5,904 nt of DNA from Balneolales bacterium (GCA_007127665.1 SKYY01000186.1:1-5904), one strand, 5' to 3'. Positions 1 through 5,416 are shown, counted from the first letter of the stretch. Numbers and translations are program-made. Notes: generated by a model from the sequence alone, not told the origin.

Positions 1-179
1 CCGCGCTCGCGCTCCTCGGGGGCGTTGTCGATTTCGTCAAAGGCCTTGGCAACTCCGCCATACTTGGCCGACAGCGTGCGCGTGATGGCCGCCGTCAAGG
101 TCGTCTTGCCGTGATCCACGTGTCCGATCGTTCCGATGTTCACGTGGGGCTTGGTCCGTTCAAAAGTTTCTTTTGCCAT
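1..179 (-). CDS. tuf: Elongation factor Tu, N-terminal part (runs off the left edge)
   Basis: EF-Tu is the GTPase that delivers aminoacyl-tRNA to the ribosomal A site. Only the first 59 codons are inside the window; the gene continues leftward. The translation begins [20 protein letters not shown], the near-universal EF-Tu start, and carries the P-loop GHVDHGKT at residues 18-25, followed by the [14 protein letters not shown] stretch and an acidic switch-I approach ([14 protein letters not shown]). The ATG at 179 is fixed by this conserved N-terminus. No Shine-Dalgarno is visible in the A-rich leader just upstream. The gene lies 77 bases downstream of tRNA-Thr(GGT), with no clear promoter or terminator between them, so co-transcription with the tRNA cluster is likely. 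Identification is essentially certain; only the copy number of tuf in this genome is unknown. Confidence 0.97.
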   Translation of the reverse strand, partial: MAKETFERTKPHVNIGTIGHVDHGKTTLTAAITRTLSAKYGGVAKAFDEIDNAPEERER

Positions 180-256
180 GATTGGTGATCTTTTTTTAAG
201 TAAAAAGTTTGCTCATTATTTATGTTGGTGCGCTGCTGAAATGCTGCAAAGGTACG

Positions 257-328
<72 letters not shown>

Positions 329-335
329 TTGCGTG

Positions 336-411
<76 letters not shown>

Positions 412-420
412 ACTTACAAG

Positions 421-502
421 TGGGGAGGACAGGATTCGAACCTGTGAAGGCATAGCCAACAGATTTACAGTCTGCCCCGTTTGACCGCTTCGGTACCTCC
501 CC
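421..502 (-). tRNA. tRNA-Tyr, anticodon GTA
   Basis: The acceptor stem is GGGGAGG/CCTCCCC with discriminator A. The anticodon stem CAGA/TCTG encloses loop CTGTAAA, giving anticodon GTA. A long class II variable arm is present, as expected for bacterial tRNA-Tyr, which explains the 82-base length. The T arm is ACAGG-TTCGAAT-CCTGT. CCA is not encoded. GTA is the anticodon that queuosine modifies, so this tRNA is a substrate of the pathway containing the nearby queA. Confidence 0.96.
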
Positions 503-537
503 GGGGATTTCAAAAAATGAAAGAACAAATACGCATG

Positions 538-610
538 AGCCAGTGACCGGATTCGAACCGATGACCGACGGTTTACAAAACCGTTGCTCTACCAACTGAG
601 CTACACTGGC
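538..610 (-). tRNA. tRNA-Thr, anticodon TGT
   Basis: The acceptor stem is GCCAGTG/CACTGGC with discriminator T. The anticodon stem ACGGT/ACCGT encloses loop TTTGTAA, giving anticodon TGT (reads ACA/ACG). The T arm is ATCGG-TTCGAAT-CCGGT. CCA is not encoded. It is the promoter-proximal tRNA of the cluster and corresponds to thrU in E. coli. Confidence 0.96.
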
Positions 611-627
611 AAATCATTCAGTATGTC

Positions 628-653
628 AAAAAAAACCGGCCGAAAAGACCAGG
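628..653 (-). terminator. Terminator-like hairpin ahead of the tRNA-tuf cluster
   Basis: On the minus strand CCTGGTC (653-647), a 5-base loop TTTTC and GGCCGG (641-636) form a six-pair stem with one bulged T. It is followed directly by eight T (635-628). This is the form of a Rho-independent terminator. It lies 137 bases past the ispF stop and only 17 bases before the first tRNA. It could end the queA-ispD-ispF transcript, or act as a conditional stop in the leader of the tRNA-tuf transcript. The stem is short, so the call is moderate. Confidence 0.5.
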
Positions 654-731
654 CTCGCGGCTTTGCAAATTCTAAAAAAGGTCTCAAAATAACATCAAAC
701 CGCAATTATCCGCACATATCGAAAGACCTTT

Positions 732-760
732 AAATTAGGGACATTTGCAATAGATGTCAA
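732..760 (-). promoter_or_regulatory. Candidate promoter of the tRNA-tuf operon
   Basis: On the minus strand a perfect TTGACA (760-755) is followed, after 17 bases, by TAATTT (737-732). Read as a Bacteroidota-type promoter it is TTG-N20-TAATTT. Directly upstream (761-783) lies an almost pure A/T tract that resembles the UP element of strong stable-RNA promoters. The predicted start is near 725, giving a leader of about 115 bases before tRNA-Thr(TGT). A weaker alternative is TTAAAG-N17-GATAAT (733-705), closer to the tRNA. Confidence 0.5.
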
Positions 761-769
761 CAAAACAGA

Positions 770-783
770 AAAAAATATTTTTT
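770..783. other. Perfect A/T palindrome after ispF
   Basis: Six A, TA and six T form a perfect 14-base palindrome just past the ispF stop codon. It has no loop and no GC pairs, so it is a poor terminator. It fits better as part of the A/T-rich region upstream of the tRNA-tuf promoter. Confidence 0.35.
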
Positions 784-789
784 CTCCCG

Positions 790-1287
790 TTAATCCGCTC
801 CGTCCGTGTAAAGCAGGCAGACCGCCATGGCGCAGATGCCTTCCTCCCTGCCGATCATGCCGATGCGTTCGGAAGTGGTCGCTTTCACGGATACAGCGTC
901 CGGATCGATTTCCAGGTCTTCGGCAATACATGCGCGCATACGGTCGATATGGGGGCGCAGTTTCGGCCGCTCGGCCACAACGGTGCTGTCGACATTGCCG
1001 ACCCGGTATCCTTTTTCGCGGATCCGTTCCACAGTTTTCCTGAGCAGCTCCCGGCTGTCGGCTCCTTTCCAGGCGGGATCCGTATCCGGGAAGTGCGTAC
1101 CGATATCGCCCATGGCGGCCGCGCCCAGCAGTGCGTCGGTTATGGCGTGAAGCAGCACGTCGGCATCCGAGTGCCCGTCCAGGCCTTTTTCATGGGGGAT
1201 GTGCACTCCGCCCAGCACCAGTTTCCGTCCCCCGGACAGACGGTGGAGATCGTATCCGTAACCGGTTCTGATCATGTTCATGTTCAT
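790..1287 (-). CDS. ispF: 2-C-methyl-D-erythritol 2,4-cyclodiphosphate synthase
   Basis: IspF converts CDP-ME 2-phosphate to MEcPP with release of CMP, the fifth step of the MEP pathway to isoprenoid precursors. It works in the cytoplasm as a homotrimer with a metal ion at each subunit interface. Visible hallmarks are GYGYDLH at 9-15 (metal ligands D13 and H15), [18 protein letters not shown] at 39-56 (third ligand H47), [11 protein letters not shown] at 60-70, and a C-terminal [17 protein letters not shown] at 135-151. The length of 165 aa is near the usual 157-160. The protein begins [13 protein letters not shown], so starts at codons 1, 3 or 5 are all possible; family alignment favours 3 or 5, and no Shine-Dalgarno separates them. 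It is the last gene of queA-ispD-ispF, 80 bases after ispD. Confidence 0.97.
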   Translation of the reverse strand: MNMNMIRTGYGYDLHRLSGGRKLVLGGVHIPHEKGLDGHSDADVLLHAITDALLGAAAMGDIGTHFPDTDPAWKGADSRELLRKTVERIREKGYRVGNVDSTVVAERPKLRPHIDRMRACIAEDLEIDPDAVSVKATTSERIGMIGREEGICAMAVCLLYTDGAD

Positions 1288-1328
1288 GGGTCGGTGCTTT
1301 ATGAGTCGTGGTTTTTTTGGTTCTGGTT

Positions 1329-1378
1329 CAGCTGCTGGCTGCTGTTGCCAATTGTTGCCGGCTGTTATCAGCTGTTAT
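1329..1378 (-). repeat. Degenerate tandem 10-base repeat over the ispD stop
   Basis: Five consecutive decamers are readable on the minus strand: ATAACAGCTG, ATAACAGCCG, GCAACAATTG, GCAACAGCAG and CCAGCAGCTG. The rough consensus is RYAACAGCNG. A poorer sixth unit (AACCAGAACC, 1328-1319) follows. The array begins in the last codons of ispD, includes its TGA stop (1370-1368), and fills most of the gap to ispF. It looks like a small, decayed minisatellite; no function is evident. Confidence 0.6.
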
Positions 1379-2081
1379 GCTTCAGCCACTGCTCTGCAAA
1401 AAACAGGTCGGAAGGATAGGTGATCTTGATATTCTCCTGGCTTCCCTTTACCACGCGCACCGTATAGGCGGCGTGTTCAGCAAGGGAGGCGTCATCGGTG
1501 GCGACAAATCCGGTACCGGCGGCTTTTTTGTAGGCATTCAGCAGCACCTCGATCCGGAAGGCCTGCGGTGTCTGCGCCAGCCATACGTTGCGGCGGTCCG
1601 GGGTGTCGGTGATGCGGCCGGACTCATCCACCAGTTTTACCGTATCCCTGGCCGGTATGGCCAGTATGGCTGCCCCGTCGGATGCCGCCACCCGCAGTGC
1701 TTCTCCGACCGCATCCAGCGGAAAACAGGGACGTACCGCATCGTGCACCATAACCAGCTCCGTTTCCGATCCCTCAAGTGCCTGCAGGCCGTTGTAGACG
1801 GAGTCCATGCGCTCTTTGCCTCCCGGGACCACATCCAGCATTACCTGTCCGGTCCTGCGGGCGGTTTCAATGCATTGGGCGGCGATTTCATGCACGGTAT
1901 CGGCCATGTCGGCGGATGAGGGGATGACCAGGTGCCGGACTGCCTCCAACCTGAGGATGCGGGTAATGGTGTGACCGAGGATGGTCATCGTCCCGATCTG
2001 CAGCAGCTGCTTGGGCTGCCCGGAGTCCATGCGGCTTCCCCGTCCTGCGGACGGTATAATGACACCGGCTTGGGGGTTCAT
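1368..2081 (-). CDS. ispD: 2-C-methyl-D-erythritol 4-phosphate cytidylyltransferase
   Basis: IspD joins MEP and CTP to make CDP-ME plus pyrophosphate, the third MEP-pathway step, in the cytoplasm as a homodimer. The protein has 237 aa, close to the family norm. The CTP-binding loop [16 protein letters not shown] lies at 10-25, with R17 and K24 at the catalytic positions. Further motifs are [13 protein letters not shown] at 87-99, VHDAVRP at 112-118, DTVK at 146-149, QTPQAF at 170-175, TDDASL at 195-200 and ENIKIT at 216-221. The start ATG is 3 bases after the queA stop, so the two are almost certainly translated from one mRNA. No Shine-Dalgarno is evident beyond the end of queA, which suggests translational coupling. 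The stop codon sits inside a tandem decamer repeat. Confidence 0.97.
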   Translation of the reverse strand: MNPQAGVIIPSAGRGSRMDSGQPKQLLQIGTMTILGHTITRILRLEAVRHLVIPSSADMADTVHEIAAQCIETARRTGQVMLDVVPGGKERMDSVYNGLQALEGSETELVMVHDAVRPCFPLDAVGEALRVAASDGAAILAIPARDTVKLVDESGRITDTPDRRNVWLAQTPQAFRIEVLLNAYKKAAGTGFVATDDASLAEHAAYTVRVVKGSQENIKITYPSDLFFAEQWLKHNS

Positions 2082-2084
2082 GGG

Positions 2085-3140
2085 TCAGATAATGAGCATG
2101 GCGTCGCCGAAGGAGAAGAAGCGGTATTTCTTGTCGACCGCCTCCCTGTAGGCGTGCATCAGGAAATCGAAATCGGCGAATGCGGCCGCCAGCATGAGCA
2201 TGGTGGATTCGGGACGGTGGAAGTTTGTGATCAGCGCTTCGGTGATCTTGAAGTCGTAGGGCGGATAGATGAACTTGTCGGTCCATCCCATGGCGGCTTT
2301 GGCGTGACCGCTGGCCGTGGTGCTTGTTTCAATGGCGCGGACGGCGGAGATGCCGCAGGCGACCACCTTGTGCTTTTTGGAGTTGAGCACTTCGTTGATG
2401 GTGCTGGCGGAATCTTCTGAGATGTAGTAATTCTCGGAGTCCATGCGGTGCTTGGTCAGGTCCTCAACCTCCACCTGGCGGAAGGTTCCCCAGCCGATAT
2501 GCAGTGTGACGGGCGCCATGCGCACGCCCTGGTCCTTCAGTTTGGCGACCAGCTCCTCGGTGAAGTGCATGCCGGCGGTGGGTGCCGCAACGGCGCCGCG
2601 TTCTCGGGCGAAAATGGTCTGATACCGTTCCTTGTCGGCTTCTTCGGGTTTGCGCTTGATATAGGGAGGAAGCGGCATCTCGCCCAGCTCGTCCAGCATG
2701 GCGTAGAGCTTCTCGTTGGGTTCGTCGGACAGGAAGCGGATGGTGCGTCCGCGCGAAGTGGTATTGTCCACCACCTCGGCCACGAGCTCGTCGCCGAAAT
2801 AGAGCTTGTTCCCGATGCGTATTTTGCGGGCGGGTTCCACCAGCACGTCCCACAGCTTGTTCTCGGGCTGGAGCTCACGGAGGAGGAACACCTCGATGGA
2901 GGCGTCTGTCTTCTCTTTCTTGCCTTTAAGCCGGGCGGGAAAAACTTTCGTGTTGTTGTAGACCAGGCAGTCACCTTTGTTGAGGTATTTATGGATGTCG
3001 GCAAAGGTCTCGTGCGCAATCGATTTGTCGGCCCGGTTCAGCACCATCAGTTTCGCAGCGTCTCTTGGTTCTACGGGATGGGAAGGGATCTTTATCTTTT
3101 CAAATTCGTATCTGAAATCCGTTAATTTCATGTTGGTCAT
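2085..3140 (-). CDS. queA: S-adenosylmethionine:tRNA ribosyltransferase-isomerase
   Basis: QueA moves the ribosyl part of S-adenosylmethionine onto 7-aminomethyl-7-deazaguanine at position 34 of GUN-anticodon tRNAs, giving epoxyqueuosine. It has 351 aa, the normal length. Conserved blocks visible are DCLVYNNTKVFPARL (57-71), GEMPLPPYIKR (153-163), YQTIFA (173-178), GAVAAPTAGMHFT (182-194), VTLHIGWGTFRQVE (211-224), HRMDSENYYI (231-240), FIYPPYDFKITEALITNFH (290-308) followed by RPESTMLMLAAAFA (309-322), and a final YRFFSFGDAMLI. The block usually written GTTSxRxLE reads CGISAVRAIE here (262-271), a mild variation. A second Met at codon 4 (MKLTDF) is an equally plausible start, and no Shine-Dalgarno decides. 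It is the first gene of queA-ispD-ispF. Queuosine synthesis and the MEP pathway are unrelated, so the grouping is probably transcriptional only. Confidence 0.97.
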   Translation of the reverse strand: MTNMKLTDFRYEFEKIKIPSHPVEPRDAAKLMVLNRADKSIAHETFADIHKYLNKGDCLVYNNTKVFPARLKGKKEKTDASIEVFLLRELQPENKLWDVLVEPARKIRIGNKLYFGDELVAEVVDNTTSRGRTIRFLSDEPNEKLYAMLDELGEMPLPPYIKRKPEEADKERYQTIFARERGAVAAPTAGMHFTEELVAKLKDQGVRMAPVTLHIGWGTFRQVEVEDLTKHRMDSENYYISEDSASTINEVLNSKKHKVVACGISAVRAIETSTTASGHAKAAMGWTDKFIYPPYDFKITEALITNFHRPESTMLMLAAAFADFDFLMHAYREAVDKKYRFFSFGDAMLII

Positions 3141-3192
3141 GGTAATTTCGAAAAATTGTAATATGCATATTGGAGAACTGCGAAAAGTTTAG

Positions 3193-3208
3193 TAATATAA
3201 TAATTTTG
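3193..3208 (+). promoter_or_regulatory. Candidate -10/-7 region of the tRNA-Ser promoter
   Basis: This A/T-rich stretch holds a perfect sigma-70 -10 hexamer TATAAT (3196-3201) and, overlapping it, TAATTTTG (3201-3208), which matches the Bacteroidota -7 box TAnnTTTG exactly. Upstream partners are weak: TTGGAG at 3170-3175 or ACTG at 3177-3180. The tRNA begins about 30 bases downstream. Which hexamer is used cannot be told from sequence. Confidence 0.4.
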
Positions 3209-3222
3209 GAGGCGTTTGACAA
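3194..3222 (-). promoter_or_regulatory. Candidate promoter of queA-ispD-ispF
   Basis: On the minus strand TTGTCA (3222-3217) is followed after 17 bases by TATATT (3199-3194). Each hexamer is one base from the sigma-70 consensus. It also fits TTG-N20-TAnnTT. The predicted start is near 3187, leaving a leader of about 47 bases before queA. Its -10 box overlaps the -10 region of the divergent tRNA-Ser gene. Confidence 0.55.
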
Positions 3223-3238
3223 GCCTTATCTCTCATTC

Positions 3239-3324
3239 GGAGGTGTGCCAGAGCGGTCGAATGGGGCGGTCTCGAAAACCGTTGTACACTTTGTGTACCG
3301 GGGGTTCGAATCCCTCCACCTCCG
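3239..3324 (+). tRNA. tRNA-Ser, anticodon CGA
   Basis: The acceptor stem is GGAGGTG/CACCTCC with discriminator G, the serine identity base. The anticodon stem GCGGT/ACCGT encloses loop CTCGAAA, giving anticodon CGA (reads UCG only). The long variable arm has a six-pair stem GTACAC/GTGTAC with a TTT loop, as expected of class II tRNA-Ser. The T arm is GGGGG-TTCGAAT-CCCTC. CCA is not encoded. It stands alone, divergent from queA, and no convincing terminator follows it. Confidence 0.96.
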
Positions 3325-3416
3325 CAGATGTGGCTGGCCGGACGGTCCCGGTTGGAAAACAATTCCGTATCCAGTCAAAATGGCGAAAAAAAAATGCATT
3401 ATCTCGGGCATTCTGC

Positions 3417-3448
3417 TTGACATAATTTAAATGTTTTCGTTACGTTAT
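3417..3448 (+). promoter_or_regulatory. Candidate promoter for the exported protein at 3516
   Basis: TTGACA (3417-3422) has no good sigma-70 -10 box 17 bases on. However, TTG at 3417 followed by 21 bases and TACGTTAT (3441-3448) fits the Bacteroidota pattern TTTG-N19/21-TAnnTTTG moderately well. The surrounding 3421-3465 is A/T-rich, in contrast to its flanks. The predicted start is near 3455, giving a leader of roughly 60 bases. Confidence 0.4.
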
Positions 3449-3470
3449 TGTATACGAAAAAAAGCAGACC

Positions 3471-3492
3471 GGCCGGTACCCCATGTCCGGCC
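3471..3492 (+). other. Inverted repeat in the leader of the 3516 gene
   Basis: GGCCGG (3471-3476) and CCGGCC (3487-3492) can form a six-pair all-GC hairpin with a 10-base loop. It ends 13 bases before the AGGA ribosome-binding site (3506-3509). There is no T-run, so it is not a terminator. It may stabilise the mRNA or be an operator; no evidence separates these. Confidence 0.35.
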
Positions 3493-3515
3493 AATCCGAC
3501 TAAACAGGAACACCT

Positions 3516-4016
3516 ATGAGAATCCATACGATCGCATTCCTTCTTGCCGTGTTGCTGGCGTTGCCGCTTGCGCAGTCGCAGGCCCAATTCCGGGCTGATG
3601 CCGGGTCCACACTTGACCGTACCGGTCCCGTTCTGCGTACCAGCGACCAGGACCGCACATCTTTTCTGGGCCTGCAGGATTTCCGGATGGACCATTCCTA
3701 CGAAGTGACCATGGGTTCTTTCGGCGGCAACATGTTCAACCGGAACACCTACACGAATACCATGCACATGATGTTCAATGACCGGTTGTACGGGCGGGTG
3801 GATCTTTCCATGTCCCATTCCCCTTTCGGGCCGGGCTTCATGGGGCAGAACGAACAGGCCCAGTTTTATGTCCGAAATGCCGAACTGAATTACAAGTTCA
3901 ATGAAAATACCCGCATCCAGCTCCGATTCCAGCAGATTCCGCAGGGTCACGGCTACGGGTACTACCCTTCCCATTACCGCAGAAATCACATGTATGACCC
4001 TTTTCGCGTATGGTAA
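3516..4016 (+). CDS. Exported beta-rich protein of unknown function
   Basis: I do not recognise a named family. The 166-aa product starts with a clear Sec signal peptide: MRIH, a hydrophobic core of about 15 residues, then AQSQAQF, with likely cleavage after residue 23 (SQA|QF, one residue earlier possible). The mature part is rich in Asn, Met, Phe and Tyr. It has alternating polar and hydrophobic stretches typical of beta strands (RLYGRVDLSMSH, QFYVRNAELNYKF, TRIQLRFQQ), includes a block SFGGNMFNRNTYTNTMHMMF, and ends in Trp, as many outer-membrane proteins do. Periplasmic or outer-membrane location is inferred; it is too short for a large porin but could be a small barrel or a barrel-like lipid-facing protein. 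An AGGA at 3506-3509 is a good ribosome-binding site. It is followed 48 bases later by the LytR_C gene and may share its transcript. Confidence 0.85.
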   Translation: MRIHTIAFLLAVLLALPLAQSQAQFRADAGSTLDRTGPVLRTSDQDRTSFLGLQDFRMDHSYEVTMGSFGGNMFNRNTYTNTMHMMFNDRLYGRVDLSMSHSPFGPGFMGQNEQAQFYVRNAELNYKFNENTRIQLRFQQIPQGHGYGYYPSHYRRNHMYDPFRVW

Positions 4017-4064
4017 TTACAGGGAGTACGGCTTACCGTTGAGAACCACTCCATTCCCATCTGA

Positions 4065-4505
4065 ATGACAGAACAAGAGCGTTCTCACTATCTGCTGCAT
4101 GCCGCACTGGGTTTCCTGAGCATCCTTCTGCTGATTCTCCTGGTTGCCCTTTTCACCCGTATCATCTATCCCCGCATCGTTTCGGAGCGTACGGAAATCG
4201 GCCTTCTCCTCAGTGAAGTGATCCAGGTAGAGGTGCGCAACGGATGCGGAGTGCCGGGACTGGCAAGCCGATTCACCTCCGTCCTGCGCCAGAACGGATT
4301 TGATGTGGTGGAATCGGGGAATTTCGACACTTTTGACGTATCACGCACGTTTGTTGTAGACCGAAGCGGAAACCTGGACAACGCCCGCCGGGTGGCCCGC
4401 GCACTGGGCTTGTCCGACGACCGGATTATCAGGGAAATCTCTCCTGATTTCTATCTTGACGCTACCATTGTGATCGGATCCGATTACGAAGCGCTAAACC
4501 TGTAA
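4065..4505 (+). CDS. Membrane-anchored LytR_C domain protein
   Basis: The protein has 146 aa with one strong transmembrane segment at about residues 10-30, then a short linker and a LytR/CpsA/Psr C-terminal (LytR_C) domain at about 52-144. Recognisable parts are IQVEVRNGCGVPGLA (53-67), the helix SRFTSVLRQNGFDVV, SGNFDTF, the strand TFVVDRSGN, the helix ARRVARALGL, and the final strand ATIVIGSDYEAL. The catalytic LCP phosphotransferase domain that usually precedes LytR_C in Gram-positive proteins is absent. The domain most likely faces the periplasm, since the short Lys/Arg-poor N-terminus leaves topology uncertain. Its function as a stand-alone unit is not established; a cell-envelope role is inferred. 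It lies 43 bases upstream of rsfS, and I recall this pairing as common in Bacteroidota relatives. No clear Shine-Dalgarno precedes the ATG. Confidence 0.88.
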   Translation: MTEQERSHYLLHAALGFLSILLLILLVALFTRIIYPRIVSERTEIGLLLSEVIQVEVRNGCGVPGLASRFTSVLRQNGFDVVESGNFDTFDVSRTFVVDRSGNLDNARRVARALGLSDDRIIREISPDFYLDATIVIGSDYEALNL

Positions 4506-4548
4506 CATTACACAAAATTCTATCCAGACGTAACTCCTTACGCTGCCT

Positions 4549-4950
4549 ATGAACGAAACCCGGACTTCTACCTCACGCACCACCAGAAAAAGCCCTCAAT
4601 TCGCCCCGTTAGTTAGCATCATAAACGAAGCCCTGCTTGAAAAGAAAGCAGAGGAGGTTCGCGTACTTGATGTGCGCAAACTGACTACTTTAACAGACTA
4701 TTTCATCATCTGCCATGGCGGGTCGGATACCCAGATCCGCGCACTTGCCAACAATGTCACCGAGAAGATCAAAGAGCAGACCGGTGAGCACGTATGGCGA
4801 AAGGAAGGTCTTGAAAGTAAAAAATGGGTCGTCCTGGATTATGTCGATGTGGTCGTTCATATTTTCAACGAGGAGACAAGGAGTTTCTACGCACTGGAGA
4901 AAATGTGGAATGATGCCGAAATCACGGACATCCACGATGAAAAATCATGA
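4549..4950 (+). CDS. rsfS: Ribosomal silencing factor RsfS
   Basis: RsfS (Iojap/DUF143 family) binds ribosomal protein L14 on the 50S subunit and blocks joining with 30S, reducing translation when nutrients are scarce. The domain runs from about residue 18 to 126. Signature stretches are LTDYFIICHGGSDTQIRAL (48-66), HVWRKEG (81-87), WVVLDYVDVVVHIF (93-106) and RSFYALEKMWNDAE (111-124). The 133-aa length fits the family with a slightly long Ser/Thr/Arg-rich N-terminal tail (1-16). A later start is therefore conceivable, but the next in-frame Met is deep in the domain. Its last 14 bases overlap the start of the following lipoprotein gene, implying co-translation. Confidence 0.96.
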   Translation: MNETRTSTSRTTRKSPQFAPLVSIINEALLEKKAEEVRVLDVRKLTTLTDYFIICHGGSDTQIRALANNVTEKIKEQTGEHVWRKEGLESKKWVVLDYVDVVVHIFNEETRSFYALEKMWNDAEITDIHDEKS

Positions 4951-5416
4951 TAGCCGTCCACTGGGGAAGCTGAGCCGGTTCTTCTGGCTGATTTTCCCGG
5001 CATTCCTGCTGATGATGCCATCGGTACCGGGCTTTTGCATGCTGAGCGCATGCGCTTCAGGCGGGCAGAGCCGGAGTGAACCGCCGGGCACATCCACCCA
5101 CCAGCCCGAAGATCCGCCGGGCGACTCTAATATTCAGTACAGTCCGGTCTACGTTGAGCAGGCCGTCATGGCGACTGACCCGCCGGACCGGTACCTGCGC
5201 ATCAGCGGTCATCTGCCCACCCCCTGCCATCATCTTGCGACCCCGGAATTCAGGATGGAGGCGGACACGCTGCACATTACGCTGAAATCCTGGCAAAAAC
5301 CGGATGCAGTGTGCGTGCAGGTCCTGGAACCCTTTGTATATTACCTTTCGCTTGAAGCTTATGACAAGCCGGTTCCGGCTCTGATCCGCGTGAATGAGGA
5401 GCCGGTCGCCCGGTGA
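4937..5416 (+). CDS. Predicted lipoprotein of unknown function, downstream of rsfS
   Basis: Starting at the ATG at 4937, which overlaps the rsfS end by 14 bases, the product has 159 aa. The N-terminus shows a basic segment (K2, R7, K11, R14), a hydrophobic core FFWLIFPAFLLMM (15-27) and a lipobox LSAC at 36-39, so C39 would be lipidated by signal peptidase II. A Gly/Ser/Pro-rich linker (about 40-66) leads to a small beta-rich domain. That domain has YLRISGHLPTPCHHL, TLHITLKSW and AVCVQVLEPFVYYLSL, with two cysteines well placed for a disulfide. The pattern LPxPCHxL ... DAVCxQVLxPF resembles small secreted domains I have seen in other bacteria, but I cannot name the family. A long upstream in-frame extension is rejected because it runs through rsfS out of frame. 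Periplasmic localisation is inferred. Confidence 0.85.
   Translation: MKNHDSRPLGKLSRFFWLIFPAFLLMMPSVPGFCMLSACASGGQSRSEPPGTSTHQPEDPPGDSNIQYSPVYVEQAVMATDPPDRYLRISGHLPTPCHHLATPEFRMEADTLHITLKSWQKPDAVCVQVLEPFVYYLSLEAYDKPVPALIRVNEEPVAR

Noticed and set aside
606..631. TTGACA on the minus strand (632-627 region) as a promoter right before tRNA-Thr(TGT)
   Set aside because: A -10 box at 17 bases would fall inside the tRNA gene, and the hexamer is part of the T-run after the hairpin.
754..1419. Long plus-strand open frame (221 codons) opposite ispF
   Set aside because: It mirrors the well-identified ispF gene, has low-complexity His/Phe/Gly composition and no recognisable domain; GC-rich codon bias opens such antisense frames.
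1308..1919. Plus-strand open frame opposite ispD
   Set aside because: It lies antisense to ispD and over the decamer repeat; nothing in the translation resembles a protein family.
2448..3125. Plus-strand open frame (225 codons) opposite queA
   Set aside because: It is the antisense shadow of queA, whose motifs are unambiguous; no ribosome-binding site or family signature.
3331..3356. Possible GGCCGG/CCCGGTT hairpin after tRNA-Ser
   Set aside because: It needs G-T pairs and has no T-run; not a credible tRNA terminator.
3170..3430. Plus-strand open frames across tRNA-Ser
   Set aside because: The coding signal is the tRNA itself (GVPERSNGAV, GFESLHL are typical tRNA-Ser artefacts).
3516..4016. 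Possibility that the exported protein is a truncated porin broken by a frameshift
   Set aside because: No continuation of the pattern appears in any frame after 4016, and the next gene begins 48 bases later; the product looks complete with a C-terminal Trp.
4028..4039. Small hairpin ACGG-CTTA-CCGT after the exported protein gene
   Set aside because: Only four pairs and no T-run follow it, so it does not qualify as a terminator.
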